From the NCBI GenBank assembly GCA_026770025.1, contig JAMXDE010000008.1, positions 1,798,001 through 1,862,000 on the forward strand: a stretch of 64,000 nucleotides of DNA, given 5' to 3'. Under the pieces are notes generated by a model. The model did not search any database and was not told the origin of the DNA. It was given only the letters and a program-made list of their open reading frames with translations. Shown here piece after piece: positions 11,783-23,326 of the stretch (its first letter is position 1; every line of letters starts with the position of its first letter). Both the position numbers and the translations under genes were made by a program. Source of the DNA: Craspedostauros australis. Lineage: Eukaryota > Bacillariophyta > Bacillariophyceae > Mastogloiales > Achnanthaceae.

Positions 11783-12187
11783 TCATTGTGTCTGTTGCTG
11801 GATGGTACGTATATTCGACAGATGATGATCGTAGACAGGACGTGGCACCTCCACACGCACAAGGTGCTTGCCGGGTATCAACGCTTGCGAAAGCTTGCGC
11901 TCGATCTGGCACCGTTTGCCTTTGTTCTCCTGCGAGTTGTTGTAATGGCTGGGATCGATTGTTCGTTCCTCTGTGACGTTGCAAAGGATGACGTTCTTCA
12001 GACGGTCCACGCAGACCAGCGTGCCCGACAGCTTTCGTCCATCGCTGAGGGTACAGCTGATCTTCTTTCCCAGGATTGCATGCACAGCTGTGACAAGCTT
12101 ATTCTGCGGTTGTGGCGACGATGGTGGCGACGATGACGGCGACGATGACTGTTGCTGTCTTTCGATTGTTTCACTTTCGATGGACAT
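11783..12187 (-). CDS. LSM-domain protein, NAA38/LSMD1-like
   Basis: 134 residues: a serine- and proline-rich N-terminus, then a single Sm fold. Visible parts are LGKKISCTLSDGRKLSGTLVCVDRLKNVIL (Sm1, about residues 39-68) and QALIPGKHLVRVEV (Sm2, about 101-114). An MxDGRxxxGxLxCxDRxxNxIL core with a PGxHxVxxEV second motif is characteristic of NAA38 (LSMD1/Mak31), the auxiliary subunit of the NatC N-terminal acetyltransferase. That points to this role rather than a spliceosomal LSm. NatC membership is inference from the motif, so another LSm family remains possible. It is a single exon divergent from the sulfotransferase. Confidence 0.75.
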   Translation of the reverse strand: MSIESETIERQQQSSSPSSSPPSSPQPQNKLVTAVHAILGKKISCTLSDGRKLSGTLVCVDRLKNVILCNVTEERTIDPSHYNNSQENKGKRCQIERKLSQALIPGKHLVRVEVPRPVYDHHLSNIRTIQQQTQ

Positions 12188-12806
12188 CTCAGCTAACGCA
12201 AGCGTCCCTCTTCGCCTGTCTTGTGAGTACTAGTATGATGTGCTGTTGCTTGAGCTTACTCGTAGTTGCTTTGATGCTTTGATGCTTCGATGCTTCTTGG
12301 AGAGAGGTCGTCCCAAGGTCTCCACGCCCCTGCCCCTGTTCCTGCTCCTACTCTTGGACACTGGTGTCTGTGCTGGTCTTTGTTTGCGTTGTTCTGCGCG
12401 CAGCGATTTTGTTCGATTCCATTCCGTCTCGCCTCGTCCCGCCTTGTTTTGATTTGGCGCTATTGGGATCTGTGGTGAATGTCTTAAAACAATCCACTTT
12501 TGCGAACGAGCGCAATCTTCCCCAACTGCCACCGAGGAATTGAGAACGAAGCCAACCGCAGTCACAACAGCAACACAGACAAAGTCGCGGGGATACCATC
12601 GCCTGCTCGCACTCCTGCACCCAGAACACAGGAGGGTATCTCGAAGAGCGAGGACAGCGAACAAGAACAAGAACAAGAGCAGGAGCAGGAGCAGGAGCAG
12701 GAACAGAGGCACTCTCGCGCACCATAGCTCGTCCTCGTCCACAGAAGCACCCAACAAGTCAGTGAACACAACCACACCCACACGAACATCCACACGAACA
12801 TAGACG
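12188..12806. other. Divergent promoter region, NAA38 / sulfotransferase
   Basis: 619 bp. It contains a purine-rich GAACAAGA / GAGCAG tandem at about 12658-12705 in the presumed sulfotransferase leader. Minus-strand frames here are translations of that repeat and are not credible proteins. Confidence 0.5.
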
Positions 12807-15400
12807 ATGTCGTCGCCAAAGCCAAAACAGAATTCGAATTCGCTGACATGGAGCCTCGCGCTGACATGGGTTGCACCCATTCTGGTGCTGGCCGTGTTCA
12901 GCCGCTTCACATGGGAGAACGGGCCAGCCGTGACGCCAGTCGCTTCCAGGCCGATCTCTGTGGACACCCAAAAGATGCATCAGCAGACATCAACAACGGG
13001 ACGCAAAAAGAAGAAACCGGAGCGAAGGTCATCCAAACCAATTCGTGATGATCGCCCATCATTTCTGTCATCCAAACCGCGGAGCTATCAAAAGGTGAAT
13101 TCGAATTCGTGCCATCCCGTGCTTTCTGTTTGCTTCACCAATTCATGCTATTCATGCTATTCGTTCTTTTCGTTCTATTCGTTCTAGTCCTCTGTACCAC
13201 TACTCCGCATTCGTACTGTATTTGTCAGGGCAGGGGTAATCTACAAGTAGTCCGTACTCTACGTTTGTGTGCATTATACGTATGTTCAGCCTTGCATTCA
13301 TGTAGTATAGTACGTCAATCTCAACCTTCTCGCACTTTCATCCTCGATCCACCATGCATGCTCTACGCAACGCAACGTCACGCACAACGACACAATGAAA
13401 CATGCACGTGCGATCCTTTGGATGTGCAGCTCCTGGATTCCATCGAGGTCAAACGCATGGATTGGATCGCTGAGACCATCACTCCGACTTTTGATTTCTT
13501 GCAGGGTGCCCAGCCATTGGGACATGACGACGCCAACACGTCGAAGCCCAAGAAGCCACGCGACCGAAGAAGCAGGGCGACGAACACAAGAACAAACGCC
13601 AAAGACACTCGAGCTGGAGCCGGAGCCAACAGCCGCGCTGCAAGCAGCGACACCAGCACGGAGCAAGCGAAAAGAAGCATCCCATCCTTGGATCCTGTGC
13701 GCAAGATGTTCCTAGACAAGATCGAAGAAGGACGAGCAGAGTATCAGGCAAACTCGGATGACATCTTCAAGGTCGTGAACTTTGCGGACACCCTGAGGCT
13801 CTACGACGTCAAATACCACGACGGAGGCACTGTGCAGGAGGAGGCCATCAAGGTGTACCAACATGCAGCTAAGTTGGCAAAGCAGCGAAGGGAGGCCGCC
13901 ATCGAGAACGGCAAAGACCCGAAGACTTCGTTGTCCATGCTCGACAGCGTCAACGACGAGGTCGTCATCGATTATTCGGCACGCAGCGAGGATGGAATGC
14001 TGTGCACCATCCAATGCGGGCTGGGAAAGACGTACTTCATGGCGAATATGTTCGAGGAGGCAAGCGCGGCGTACTCCACCTGCCTCGAAGTTGCTCCGGA
14101 GTACCTCGATGCCAGATCGTCCAGAGGATCGACCAGGATCATCTTGGGCGACTACCGAGGTGCGGCGTCGGACTTTGAGAGTGTCATCGACGAGGATGTC
14201 GATCGAAGATTTCAGGATGCGTTCACAGGTCTCGCACGAGTCCTGCAGGCCAAGGAGAGCGCATCGGAACGGGGGTGGGAACCGATGATCCAAGTTGCCA
14301 AAGACCTCATCGGCCAGCTTGAGGCTGGACTGCGAGAGACGGACGATCCCAGCCCCAACGTCGTCATATCCAACTCCCTCAACAGATTGTACCATGTGCT
14401 ATTCCTCTACCACGACGTCAAGACGCTGGACACCGACGCAGCATGGGAGGCTCTGACATCCTCCTACGAGCACAAGTCCAACGCTATCGAACCATGGAAC
14501 GAAGGGTTCGAGAAGCAGAAGACTGACACCACAACAGCCATCTTCCGCGACGGTTTCTGGCCGAGCGGAATTGGCAGTCAATCACGAACACCGATCTTCA
14601 TCATTGGCTTTGTCCGCAGCGGTTCGACGCTGCTCGAGAGAGTTCTCGATTCACACCCCGAGATCGTCGGCACTGGCGAGAATTCAGTCTTCAATGGCCA
14701 ACTGGATGAAATTCGCAACAGGATCGTCGAAATTAGTGTGGGAGGTGACACCTCTGAGCTCGCTTCTGTCATCGAGGCCATGGCTGACGGCGTGGTCGAC
14801 GAGATGAAGAGCAGATGGGAGATGGTTACTGGCAACACCAACGATGGCGATACCGCCGAAGGTGCGGAGAAAATCAACCCGGCGAGATTTGTTGACAAAA
14901 TGCTGACCAACTACTACAACGTCGGCTTCATCCATATGCTCTTTCCAAACGCGCTCATCCTTCACGTTGCTCGCGAGCCAATGGACACGCTGCTCTCGGC
15001 ATACAAGCACGAATTCCCTCCGGGGGCATTGGATTACACATCGTTCTTCCCGAGCCTGGCAGAGATGTACATTGCTTACCGCAATCTCATCGATCATTGG
15101 GATAATGAACTACCTGGCCGAATCACTCACGTTCGGTACGAAGACATGGTCAACGACCTTCCGACCGTGGCAAAAGGTGTCATCGAAAAGGCTGGGTTGG
15201 AATGGAACGAGAGCGTTCTGGATTTCCACAAGAAGAAGCACGCGGTAAACACCTTGTCCACAACTCAAGTCAGGAAGGGCGTATACAAAGACAGCATCCA
15301 GGCCTGGAAGCGATACGAGGATCAGCTGCAGCCCCTTGCGGAGCTCGTTGGCAGCCGAAAAAGCTTCGACAATTTGAAAACGTCCTTGCCTGGGTTTTAG
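12807..15400 (+). CDS. Membrane-anchored TPR-sulfotransferase (2 exons)
   Basis: Exon 1 (12807-13094) encodes a 96-residue start with a signal anchor (about residues 13-33, LTWSLALTWVAPILVLAVF) and a basic linker. Exon 2 (13505-15400) supplies 631 residues. The join is AAG|GTGAAT and TTGCAG|GGT, phase 0, giving 727 residues. About residues 268-350 form TPR-like helices (GLGKTYFMANMFEEASAAYSTCLEVAPEYLDA is one unit). The sulfotransferase domain has the 5'-phosphosulfate loop IIGFVRSGSTLLERVL near residue 461 and the 3'-phosphate motif HVAREPMDTLLSAYK near 582. It should transfer sulfate from PAPS in the Golgi lumen to protein or glycan. Sulfated polysaccharide synthesis is a reasonable guess, but the acceptor is unknown. 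A longer upstream reading of exon 2 has poor-quality sequence and is taken as intron. Confidence 0.8.
13095..13504 (+). other. Sulfotransferase intron
   Basis: GTGAAT...TTGCAG, 410 nt, phase 0. It is open in the exon 2 frame but encodes a run of MLFVLF-type low-complexity residues unlike the flanking protein. Confidence 0.65.
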
Positions 15401-15697
15401 AGGGTGAGAATCGTTGCTTGTCCCTCCTGTTCTCCGAGTATGAGTACGCATACATGTGAGTACGGGTATGAGTCGAGAAGAGCACTTCGCACACGTGCTC
15501 TGCTCACTAATGTCTTTATAGGCGCGACGTACTACTCTACTCTAAAAGTACATACTTTGACAAATGTAAGCCTGCGTCTACATTCAATCTACATACATAC
15601 GTACAGCACAGCACCCATCATTTCCGAGTTTGCATGGGACGGGTGCGACGCTGGCATGCAGTGATTTCCTCCTCCGGTCCAATGGCGAGCCCGTTGC
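15401..15697. other. Short spacer between convergent genes
   Basis: 297 bp between the sulfotransferase and symplekin stops, dense in GAGTATGAGTACG and TACTACTCTACTCT words (15435-15550). Confidence 0.5.
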
Positions 15698-18600
15698 CTA
15701 TCCGTATCTGGCCTTGTATTGCACCAGCTGCTCAGTTGGAAGTTTGTTGATGACCTCTGCACTGCTCACCCCACTCGATTCTGTATTCTCCAGCATCTTG
15801 GCCGATCTCATCCAACCTTCCCACTGGCTTCCGTCCGTGTAAATCTCTCCATCGACCAGCCGCTGAAGCAAGGTGTTGCAAATCCACCCATGCAGACTCT
15901 CGTGGTTTGAAATCACCAAGATTATAGTCCTCATGTACGGCAGTGGAAGCTTTTCACCGGTGCTCAAGAAGGTTCCGGAGATATGGTCCAGCGCTGCCAT
16001 GATGACGCGATCATTGAAGAGCCTCTCGTGTCTCAAGCAAATCCCGATAGCCTTGAGGTACCTTCGTTGGGAGATCCCAGCCTTGGCAAAGTCCACACGA
16101 TGCAGGAATACCAGCTGCTCGCAGAGCGTCATTCCCCGCAACGATGCGACATCCTCTTCCGTTGGTTCGTCGCGGAAAACGAGCGCATGGCGTTCCAGCC
16201 TGTGCGATGTCCGCTCGAGCAGGGCAAGGAACGAGTCGTCGTCGTCTCCACGGAGGAGTTCGGGGAGAAGATCGATGAGATCGCTTCGGTTCATCATCGA
16301 AAGGATTGGCATTAAGAATCTCGGGTCCTTCTTGCCATCGACGGATTTGAGTTCTTGAATGGCCTTGCAGGTGTCGATGAATTCCTCAGCTGGTGACGAC
16401 TTGTCGTGCGCACCGTGGAGGTGCTCCAGGAAAGACAGGAGCAGTTCGATGCCATTCTCGCTGCTGTTCGTCATATGAGCAACCTTCAGCGCAGCCTTGG
16501 ACAGGCCATGGATCGAGGCCATCGCTCTCGCGAGTTTTGGCATGTTGTGCTTGACCGCCAGACAAAGCAAGTCGGCGCCTGCTTCCGAGCTGATCTCAAA
16601 CAGAATTTCAATCATGTCAGGTTGTCGGACGCAAAGTGCCATGAACAGGAACGAAGGTTTGTCCACCTTGTCGAACACATCTTTGTCGATCCCAGCTGGC
16701 GGCGGATGCAATCTATCATGGCGATGCTGCTGCTGCTGTCTATCATTCGCCTCGACGTTGTCGAGATGCTGACGATTCTGTTTGGCAAACGTGCATGCCG
16801 TGGTCAATTCTGCTCTTGCATTCTTCATGACTTCGGCGGCGAGGGTGTCAGACCGCGGATAGAGGACATTCATCACAAGCTTGAGTGCCTTGTCTTCGCA
16901 CCCACCGCTCGCCCTGAAGCCTCCGGAGGCAAGCTTCACAGCACATGCCACTGCGGCGGTCCTTGTTCCGGGCGACGTGCGTTGGAAGGCGGCGTCCCTC
17001 AGCAGGAGCAGAGCGACGGTCGCTCGTTTTTCCGCTGCCTGACGCGTCGCGTTCCAGCTGGCAATGACCTGCGTGCTCTGCTGGGAGCCCTTTCGTGCGA
17101 CTTCTTGGCTCTTCTTCACGACGCCATCGATGTCACAGAGCGCACTGATGTATGTCAGCGATGACATCGTCAGCTTTGGAGCCAGCGCGACGATTCCGGG
17201 CAGCGATGACAGGGACTGGGTGGCCATCTTCTGGAGCTCTTCGTCGGATGGTTTCTCGTTTGCGTTACGGCACGTGACCACCGAGGATGCCAAGGAAAGA
17301 TCCAGGCATGCCCCGTACATAGAATCCACCTTGGCTTCGCCACCCGCTAGAGACTGCACATAAGATTCAACAAGCAAGCTCATGTCCAAGGACGATGCAG
17401 TGTTTGGAGCTGTCTTCGACTGGGCCACTGGGTCCACGGAAGGTCGGGATTGGGAAAGATACTTTGATATCAGTGGGAAAGACGCGGAGAGATCATGGAT
17501 CTTGGTGTCGGACGCGTGAAATGGCGTGCCCTGGAATGATTGCACGATAGCATCGGGCCCATTTGGCGATGCTGGACCTTCCTCATCGATTTTCACCTCT
17601 TTGGTACACCACGCAAGGCGTGCAACGATGGTGTTGGCAAACTGAGACAGGTTCTGTCTTCCGTTGGCGTACCTAGGTGTCGTCGTGTGGATGCGGTCGA
17701 TCGACTTCCACGCTGCCTGCTTGCACTGGTCGAGAAACGGATTGGGCGCACCACTCTTCGCCTCCGCTTTAGCTGCATTCTCCTTGTCCAGTTGCTGTTG
17801 CGTGAGTGTCTCGGGTGCCTTGAAGCTGCAATGAAATTCGTATGCACCGCTGGACCGGGTTGTGGCGGTTTCCCACGCACTCCCTCCGTCTCTCGAGTAC
17901 CAGCATCCTTCACCTTGCTTCAGCGACGCGCCGTTAGTCATGATCGCATCGATGACGGCCTTCAAGGAAGCCTTTGATGTTCGATTACTCTCCGTGCCTG
18001 CCGGAGGTGGGCGTTTTTCTGGCAGGTGCTCGATGTTGGCCAGCACTAAGTCCATGGCGTCCGACATCGAAACTGGCATCTGGATTCCGTTCCCCAAGCC
18101 TCTTGCAGCCTTGGCCTCCTTGAGTTCTTGCAGGGCGTCGTCCTTATCCCTTCGTCGTTTGTTCCCGCGCTTCTCTACTCCGCTCGTCTCCCATTCGTAA
18201 AACATGTTGGCTCGTGCACGAGCTGCACGCCCGGCAGTCTTCAGTTTCGTCGTTTGCTGTGCCATGGAAAGGGCTTTCTTGGCTTGGATCTCCATGCCGG
18301 ATTGGCACAGCGCATCCTGCAGCACTTTCCAGCTCGCTGTAGTCACTGACAGCGAGTTTCGGAGAAGAGTCAGGCAAGACGCGCGGAGCTGATTCTGGAC
18401 CGCCATCGCATCTGACGCAGAGAGAGCGCTCGATTGCATGTCGTTGGGAGGATCTACCGTTCGGCGCGCAAGGCACGTGGCACCTTCACGAAAGAAGACG
18501 GGGCGTTTCGATGATAGCGTAGACACGGCATTGACTGTCAGTGCGTACGACTTTTTCGACAGCAAGAAGTCGAATTCAATCGACGATCGGTCGACCTTCG

Positions 18601-20351
18601 TCTCCGCCAGGCTCTCTTCCGAGTCTCCCATCGAGGGCTCAATCTCGAGGTAGGCAAGGGCCGGCGGCTTCAGGATGGACACGACCTGCGTGGCAGGATC
18701 GCCATCGGTGGTTCCTATTGCTGAGAGCAGCGCGTCATCCAGCTTCCTTTGACCGCCGAGAAAAGCTAAGCCTCGCAGAGTGGAGAAGGCATACTCTGCG
18801 ATCGACTCGAGCGCCTCCCGCGTGATGATAGGGTGTCCGTTGGGAAGATCGTCAAGGCAGAAACTGTCGTGCTGCATGCCGTGGGACTGTGGGAATGAGT
18901 GGTTCGTCAGTGTAGAGATACGTGCATAAGTACCAGGAGACGTATGATTGGTATGTTAGTCGGTTGACGAGCGCGAGTGGCTGCGCATTGTTGATATGGT
19001 GCCTCTGTACGAGTTGAACAGAGTAGAGCAAAGTAACGTGGCCCACTCTCAAGCCGGTGTGCCCATGATCATGCACCCACAGTGCCATATCGGCAGTGCC
19101 ATTGTCAATCGCGGTAGTGTTAACGATGGCATCAATGCCACAGCAGCACGCAGGACCATCCAACACTTCAGGAGGACATAGCTGGCGAATGAAAATGGCC
19201 GCCCAATGAGCATGGCACACATATCTGTCCATGACAAAGTCGCATCGTAACATCGTCGCACAGTACATCGCCGTTCAACCCGGCACCCCTGGGTATGACA
19301 AAATCAGAACATCACAAACACAAACACAACGCACGCAACTTACAACTTTCGCCTTGCGTCTATGCGAAGTCTCCGGCGGCCTGGAGGAGCAGCACAAGCA
19401 CACAATCTCAAGGAATTTCACACAGGAGCTTCGGATTGCATCTCCATCCGTGTTTTGCATGAAGAGCTTTCGGAGCACGCTGTCCACCATCTTCATGGCA
19501 GGACCAAAGATGCGGTTCGCGCCGCGATCGTCCGCATCTCGGATACGGGCCGCGATGTGCCTTAGCGCCGGTCGCAAGGACGCAGACGCCGCGATCACTC
19601 CTCGCGCAGCAACGGCTTCTTCCGATTGTTCGTTGGTGAACACGCCAGGGACCATGCAGGCGGTGGAGGCTTGGATCCAGTACCTCAGAATCTCACTCTC
19701 GTGCCGCAGCTTTTGTGCCAGGCGTCGCTTCTCCTGCCCGTGCAGAGCAGGGTCTTGGCGCACCACGGAGCCCGAGTGACCACCAGCGCTGCCTTGGCTG
19801 TAAGGCCCTCGCTTGGTTGGATCCTCTGTCACCGCATCCAACCACGATCCTGCCTTGTGGTATTCCTGCCACAAGCCCTTGAAGAATTCCAGCGAGGCTG
19901 CGCGCTTCGTCGCGCTGGTGTCGGACTGCGCGATCTGCAGGATGACGGGGAGCACCAAGTCTGCCACGATCCGCGCGTAGACCTCGTGGCAACTGGCCTC
20001 GATTCCATCAGCGCCTGCCCCTCTGTAGTACGTGCGGGCCACCGACGGAGCCGTGTGCGCCGCAACTTCCATCACGGGGCGCAGGATGATCGATAGCTCT
20101 TCGTGCACGGTCGATCCAGAGGATGGTGCACCAGTACGCACACCTGGATGACTCTTGAGATCGTCGAGCGCGGAGACGACGCGGCCCTCCAAGTCCTCGA
20201 TCGCGAGCAACAAGGGATCCTCTCTCTCCGCCTCCTCCGGTTCGGATTGCATCTCTGGCGCAGCATTGTCATCGTCCGACATGTTGTCGGGGTCCTGGGC
20301 TTGGCCAAGCGACCCCAGGCGGTCTTCATCGTACTTCTTTGCCGAGTACAT
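15698..20351 (-). CDS. SYMPK: Symplekin/Pta1-like pre-mRNA 3'-end processing scaffold (2 exons)
   Basis: Symplekin is the nuclear HEAT scaffold of the cleavage and polyadenylation machinery. Exon 1 runs 20351-19344 (336 codons) and exon 2 runs 18886-15698. The 457-nt intron has AAAGTT|GTAAGT and CCCACAG|TCC, phase 0, giving 1398 residues. Exon 1 shows the N-terminal symplekin/Pta1 region ending RSSCVKFLEIVCLCCSS. Exon 2 ends with the family C-terminal domain: LPLPYMRTIILVISNHESL, then QWEGWMRSAKM and a short terminal helix LPTEQLVQYKARYG. The middle is helical with basic and disordered insertions (KRGNKRRRDKDD). The domain pair, order and length all agree with symplekin (human about 1270). 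Confidence 0.85.
18887..19343 (-). other. Symplekin intron
   Basis: GTAAGT...CCCACAG, 457 nt, phase 0. Both neighbouring frames run a short way into it, giving uninformative translations. Confidence 0.75.
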
Positions 20352-20967
20352 CGCTGCTTGATCGGCTCTTTGTTCCGAATTGAGTGTCGAGCTGAAATCC
20401 TGGCACGTCCTTTGCTTTGTTCTGATACGCTGTGGAGTACTCTTGCTGCGCCGTTGGCATCCTCAGGCTGTCACAACCTCGATTTGTGCGCTTCGCAGAT
20501 GGCAAACAGAACAGGACAAAGCCTGTCGGAGATCTGTTTTGTTGTCGTTGTGGTTGTCTTTTGGCCTCCCTCTCAGTCGTTGGCGCCACACAGGGAGCCA
20601 AACACGAAAACACGGGAGGATACTACCTGGACTAAACCTAGAGAGAGCATTCCACTCGAAACTGGCGTATCCACGATTGGGCGATTCCGCAGAGTGGAAA
20701 TGTTGTTGTTGTTGTCACTGTTGTCACTGGTGGTGGTGGTGGTGGGAGGATGACATCACACGAAATGCGCACGAGTACCTAACCGTACCACCACCACAGA
20801 GGTACGAACGACCAACGCAATACTATTCGTGCAACAACAATCTGCACCAACAACAACATCAACGCCAGCACCAGCTCCGCCACCAGTGGTAGGCACCTCA
20901 GTGTCAACAAGACAAACAAAAGCCAAGCTCAGAAAGGCAGCCAAGCCAAGCAGTCAAGGACGACAGA
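20352..20967. other. Divergent promoter region, symplekin / reductase
   Basis: No gene. It has a TTG-triplet and GGT-triplet run at about 20700-20750 and CAACAACA / CCAGCACCAGC low complexity at 20829-20890, just upstream of the reductase start. Confidence 0.5.
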
Positions 20968-21870
20968 ATGGCAACCGCGAAAGCGACAACGCAACAAAGA
21001 ACAGCCGACTGGAGGAGCTGCTTCCGCGATGATCTATTTGACGGCAAAGTAGCATTGGTGTCAGGCGGAGGAACGGGCATCGGGCGATCGATCGCGTTGG
21101 AACTTGCCACCCTGGGTGCCACAGTCATCATTGCAAGCAGGAAGCGCGGGCAGTGCGTGGAAGCCGCGGAGGAAATCAATGCGTTGGCCCATGTGCGTGG
21201 GAAGGTCGTGGCGGGGCCATCCACGAACATACGGAAGGAGGAGGAAGTGGAGGCTTGCATCGAATTCTGCGTAGAGCAGTTTGCGAAGTTGGACATCCTG
21301 ATCAACAATGCGGGAGGACAGTTCATTGCCGACAGCGCCGACATCAGCCACAAGGGATTCTCGGCTGTGGTTGACACCAACCTCACGGGGACCTTCCTCA
21401 TGTGCCGTGAGGCGTACCGGCAGTGGATGGGCGACAACGGTGGCTCCATCGTCAACGTGACGATCGGGAACCGAAACGGCATGCCCGGAATGATGCATTC
21501 GGCATCAGCGAGGGCGGGGGTTGAGAACATGACGATCTCATTGTCGCAGGAATGGATCGAATCGAACATCCGCATCAACTGTGTCCGACCGGGCATCATC
21601 TTCACGGAGTCAGGCTTCAAGAACTACGGCCCGGCCGGGGACTTCTTCTTGGACAAGATCGTTCACACGCTGCCTGCCCGAAGACTCGGGAGTCCCGAGG
21701 AGGTCAGCTCTGCAGTGGTTTGGCTGCTTTCGGATGGGGCGAGCTACGTCACAGGAAGCGTGATCAACGTGGATGGTGGGGGCAGCTTCGTTGCCCTGCC
21801 AACGATCGAGATTGAAGACAAATCTCATCTGTCGGTGTATGGCGACTTGCCGCCGCGCGCAAAGCTATGA
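20968..21870 (+). CDS. PECR: Peroxisomal trans-2-enoyl-CoA reductase-like SDR
   Basis: A 300-residue short-chain dehydrogenase/reductase. It has the cofactor loop VSGGGTGIGRS (about 32-42), NNAGGQF (about 113), an NLTGTFLMCR segment (about 140) and the late VDGGGSF (about 267). The active-site region reads MMHSASARAGVENM and lacks the usual Tyr-x3-Lys. PECR and its relatives share this HSxxARAGVxNxT arrangement, along with the GGQF and NLTGTFxMC segments. The C-terminus ends AKL, a type 1 peroxisomal targeting signal, also as in PECR. The likely reaction is NADPH-dependent reduction of trans-2-enoyl-CoA in peroxisomal fatty-acid chain elongation or phytol metabolism. The related 2,4-dienoyl-CoA reductase is a less likely alternative. 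Single exon, ATG start. Confidence 0.85.
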   Translation: MATAKATTQQRTADWRSCFRDDLFDGKVALVSGGGTGIGRSIALELATLGATVIIASRKRGQCVEAAEEINALAHVRGKVVAGPSTNIRKEEEVEACIEFCVEQFAKLDILINNAGGQFIADSADISHKGFSAVVDTNLTGTFLMCREAYRQWMGDNGGSIVNVTIGNRNGMPGMMHSASARAGVENMTISLSQEWIESNIRINCVRPGIIFTESGFKNYGPAGDFFLDKIVHTLPARRLGSPEEVSSAVVWLLSDGASYVTGSVINVDGGGSFVALPTIEIEDKSHLSVYGDLPPRAKL

Positions 21871-22333
21871 ATACTATTCAATCGATGCCGTAGCTCGCGA
21901 AGTACAAACACAAGTGCTCTGCTCTCCTGCTACATACTTGCAGTACTCGTCAGCGTGCGGCTGCCAGCGCCAAACATTAACTATCGGAACCGTCCATTCT
22001 TGACGTCTTCGTTTGGAAAAACGACTTCCAGCACGCAACATCTTGTCAGAGTAGGAGTAGTCTCTCTCTCTCTCTCTCTCTCTCTCAAGGAATGGATCAT
22101 AGTATCCGTGCACTACTATGGTAGTATGTACAACTACATTTGTTTCATTTTTTCTCATCGCGGCGTATACTGATTGAAAATCGCACAGACAGCCCTCAGT
22201 TCACTTTGAGTACTCAACGTACTCGCATGTATGGTATGTAGAGTAGCAGTGGAGTACTCGTACTATCGTGCGGCACAAGCACATCACAACACTCCATTCC
22301 ATATTTGGCATTCCAAATCACACCGCATCAATT
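21871..22333. other. Intergenic region between convergent genes
   Basis: Holds a (TC)n microsatellite at about 22061-22086 and TACTC/GAGTAC words at 22209-22265. No gene. Confidence 0.5.
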
Positions 22334-23326
22334 CTATTCGTTCTTTTTCGTTTTGCCCGTGGCCGGATCAAGCTGGGAGGCAGGGTTGACCCGATCCTTG
22401 CCGTTGTAGGGACGGAAGGTTCCAAACACCCAGTCCCAGAACACCGTGTACTGTCCGTAGTTGCTCTGCGGGATTCGGTGATGCACGTCGTGCGCCTTGG
22501 AATCGTATAGATTGATGCCAAAGAACTTGATCTCGACATCGTACCTCGTGTGGTTCAAGCCTGCGAGGATACCACCGGAAGCCACGAAGATCAAGGCGCC
22601 AAGAATGTGGATCGGCATTTCCAGGCACGTAGCGATGAGGTACATCGTCCATAGATGGTTATATTCGCCGAGGATGAACTCCACAGGATGGACGTTGACT
22701 GCGTCGACGACAGCGCGGCTCGGTGCTTTCTGATGGTGGTGGTGCTTGTGAATGAATCCGTACACGGCCTTGATGTGGAGGGCCCAGTGCATGATCGTGT
22801 AGAAGAAGTCGAACACGATGAACATGAGCGGGACCGGGAGAATTACGTTGGCCAACGTGGCATCTTGCAAGCTCCACAGGATGTTCTGTTCGCTCATCCA
22901 GTACGACAGTAGGAAGTACACGAAAGGGCCAGTTTGGATCTTGCTGATCGTGACGAAGACATGGTCGGTGGAGCTGAACTCGTCCAGGTGTTTGCCTCGA
23001 ACGGGTATGGTATCCAATCGCAGCCATGCCCCAAGATGCGCGGTGATAAACTGAAGGATCTCCATCGCGATGATGATCACGGCGCAGAACAGCAGCTTCT
23101 CCGCAAGGCTCCATCCCGATGGATCCAGCATCGTACTTGCATCAGCCAGCCACCCAGTCCACATGGTGGAGTCGCTTTCGTGAACATGGGAGCTTGCATC
23201 AACGCTTGCATTTGATTGTCTTTGGTCGGTGCTCCCGCTAGCGGTGTGCACAGTTGCCTGCACGGATTGGATGGCGGCAAGGAATCCCAGCATCCATGTC
23301 GAGAGACTCACGCAACGTTGACGCAT
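22334..23326 (-). CDS. Fatty acid hydroxylase / sterol desaturase superfamily membrane protein
   Basis: About 330 residues when started at the ATG at 23326 (MRQRCVSLSTWMLGFLAAIQSVQA, a likely signal peptide); an in-frame ATG at 23407 would add 27 residues. It has the di-iron histidine boxes of the superfamily: HWALH, HKHHHHQ, and HDVHHRIPQSNYGQY near the C-terminus, with an NHTRYD before it. Several hydrophobic segments flank the boxes (LLFCAVIIIAMEIL, VILPVPLMFIVFDFFYTIM, IHILGALIFVASG). Members hydroxylate or desaturate sterols, fatty acids or sphingoid bases in the ER with O2 and cytochrome b5. The substrate cannot be told from sequence. The C-terminus ends KTGKTKKNE rather than a simple KKxx signal. 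Confidence 0.85.
   Translation of the reverse strand: MRQRCVSLSTWMLGFLAAIQSVQATVHTASGSTDQRQSNASVDASSHVHESDSTMWTGWLADASTMLDPSGWSLAEKLLFCAVIIIAMEILQFITAHLGAWLRLDTIPVRGKHLDEFSSTDHVFVTISKIQTGPFVYFLLSYWMSEQNILWSLQDATLANVILPVPLMFIVFDFFYTIMHWALHIKAVYGFIHKHHHHQKAPSRAVVDAVNVHPVEFILGEYNHLWTMYLIATCLEMPIHILGALIFVASGGILAGLNHTRYDVEIKFFGINLYDSKAHDVHHRIPQSNYGQYTVFWDWVFGTFRPYNGKDRVNPASQLDPATGKTKKNE

Noticed and set aside
13109-13504. Upstream in-frame extension of the sulfotransferase
   Set aside because: Low-complexity LFMLFVLFVLF residues. A phase-matched acceptor at 13504 and a better anchor exon at 12807 explain the start.
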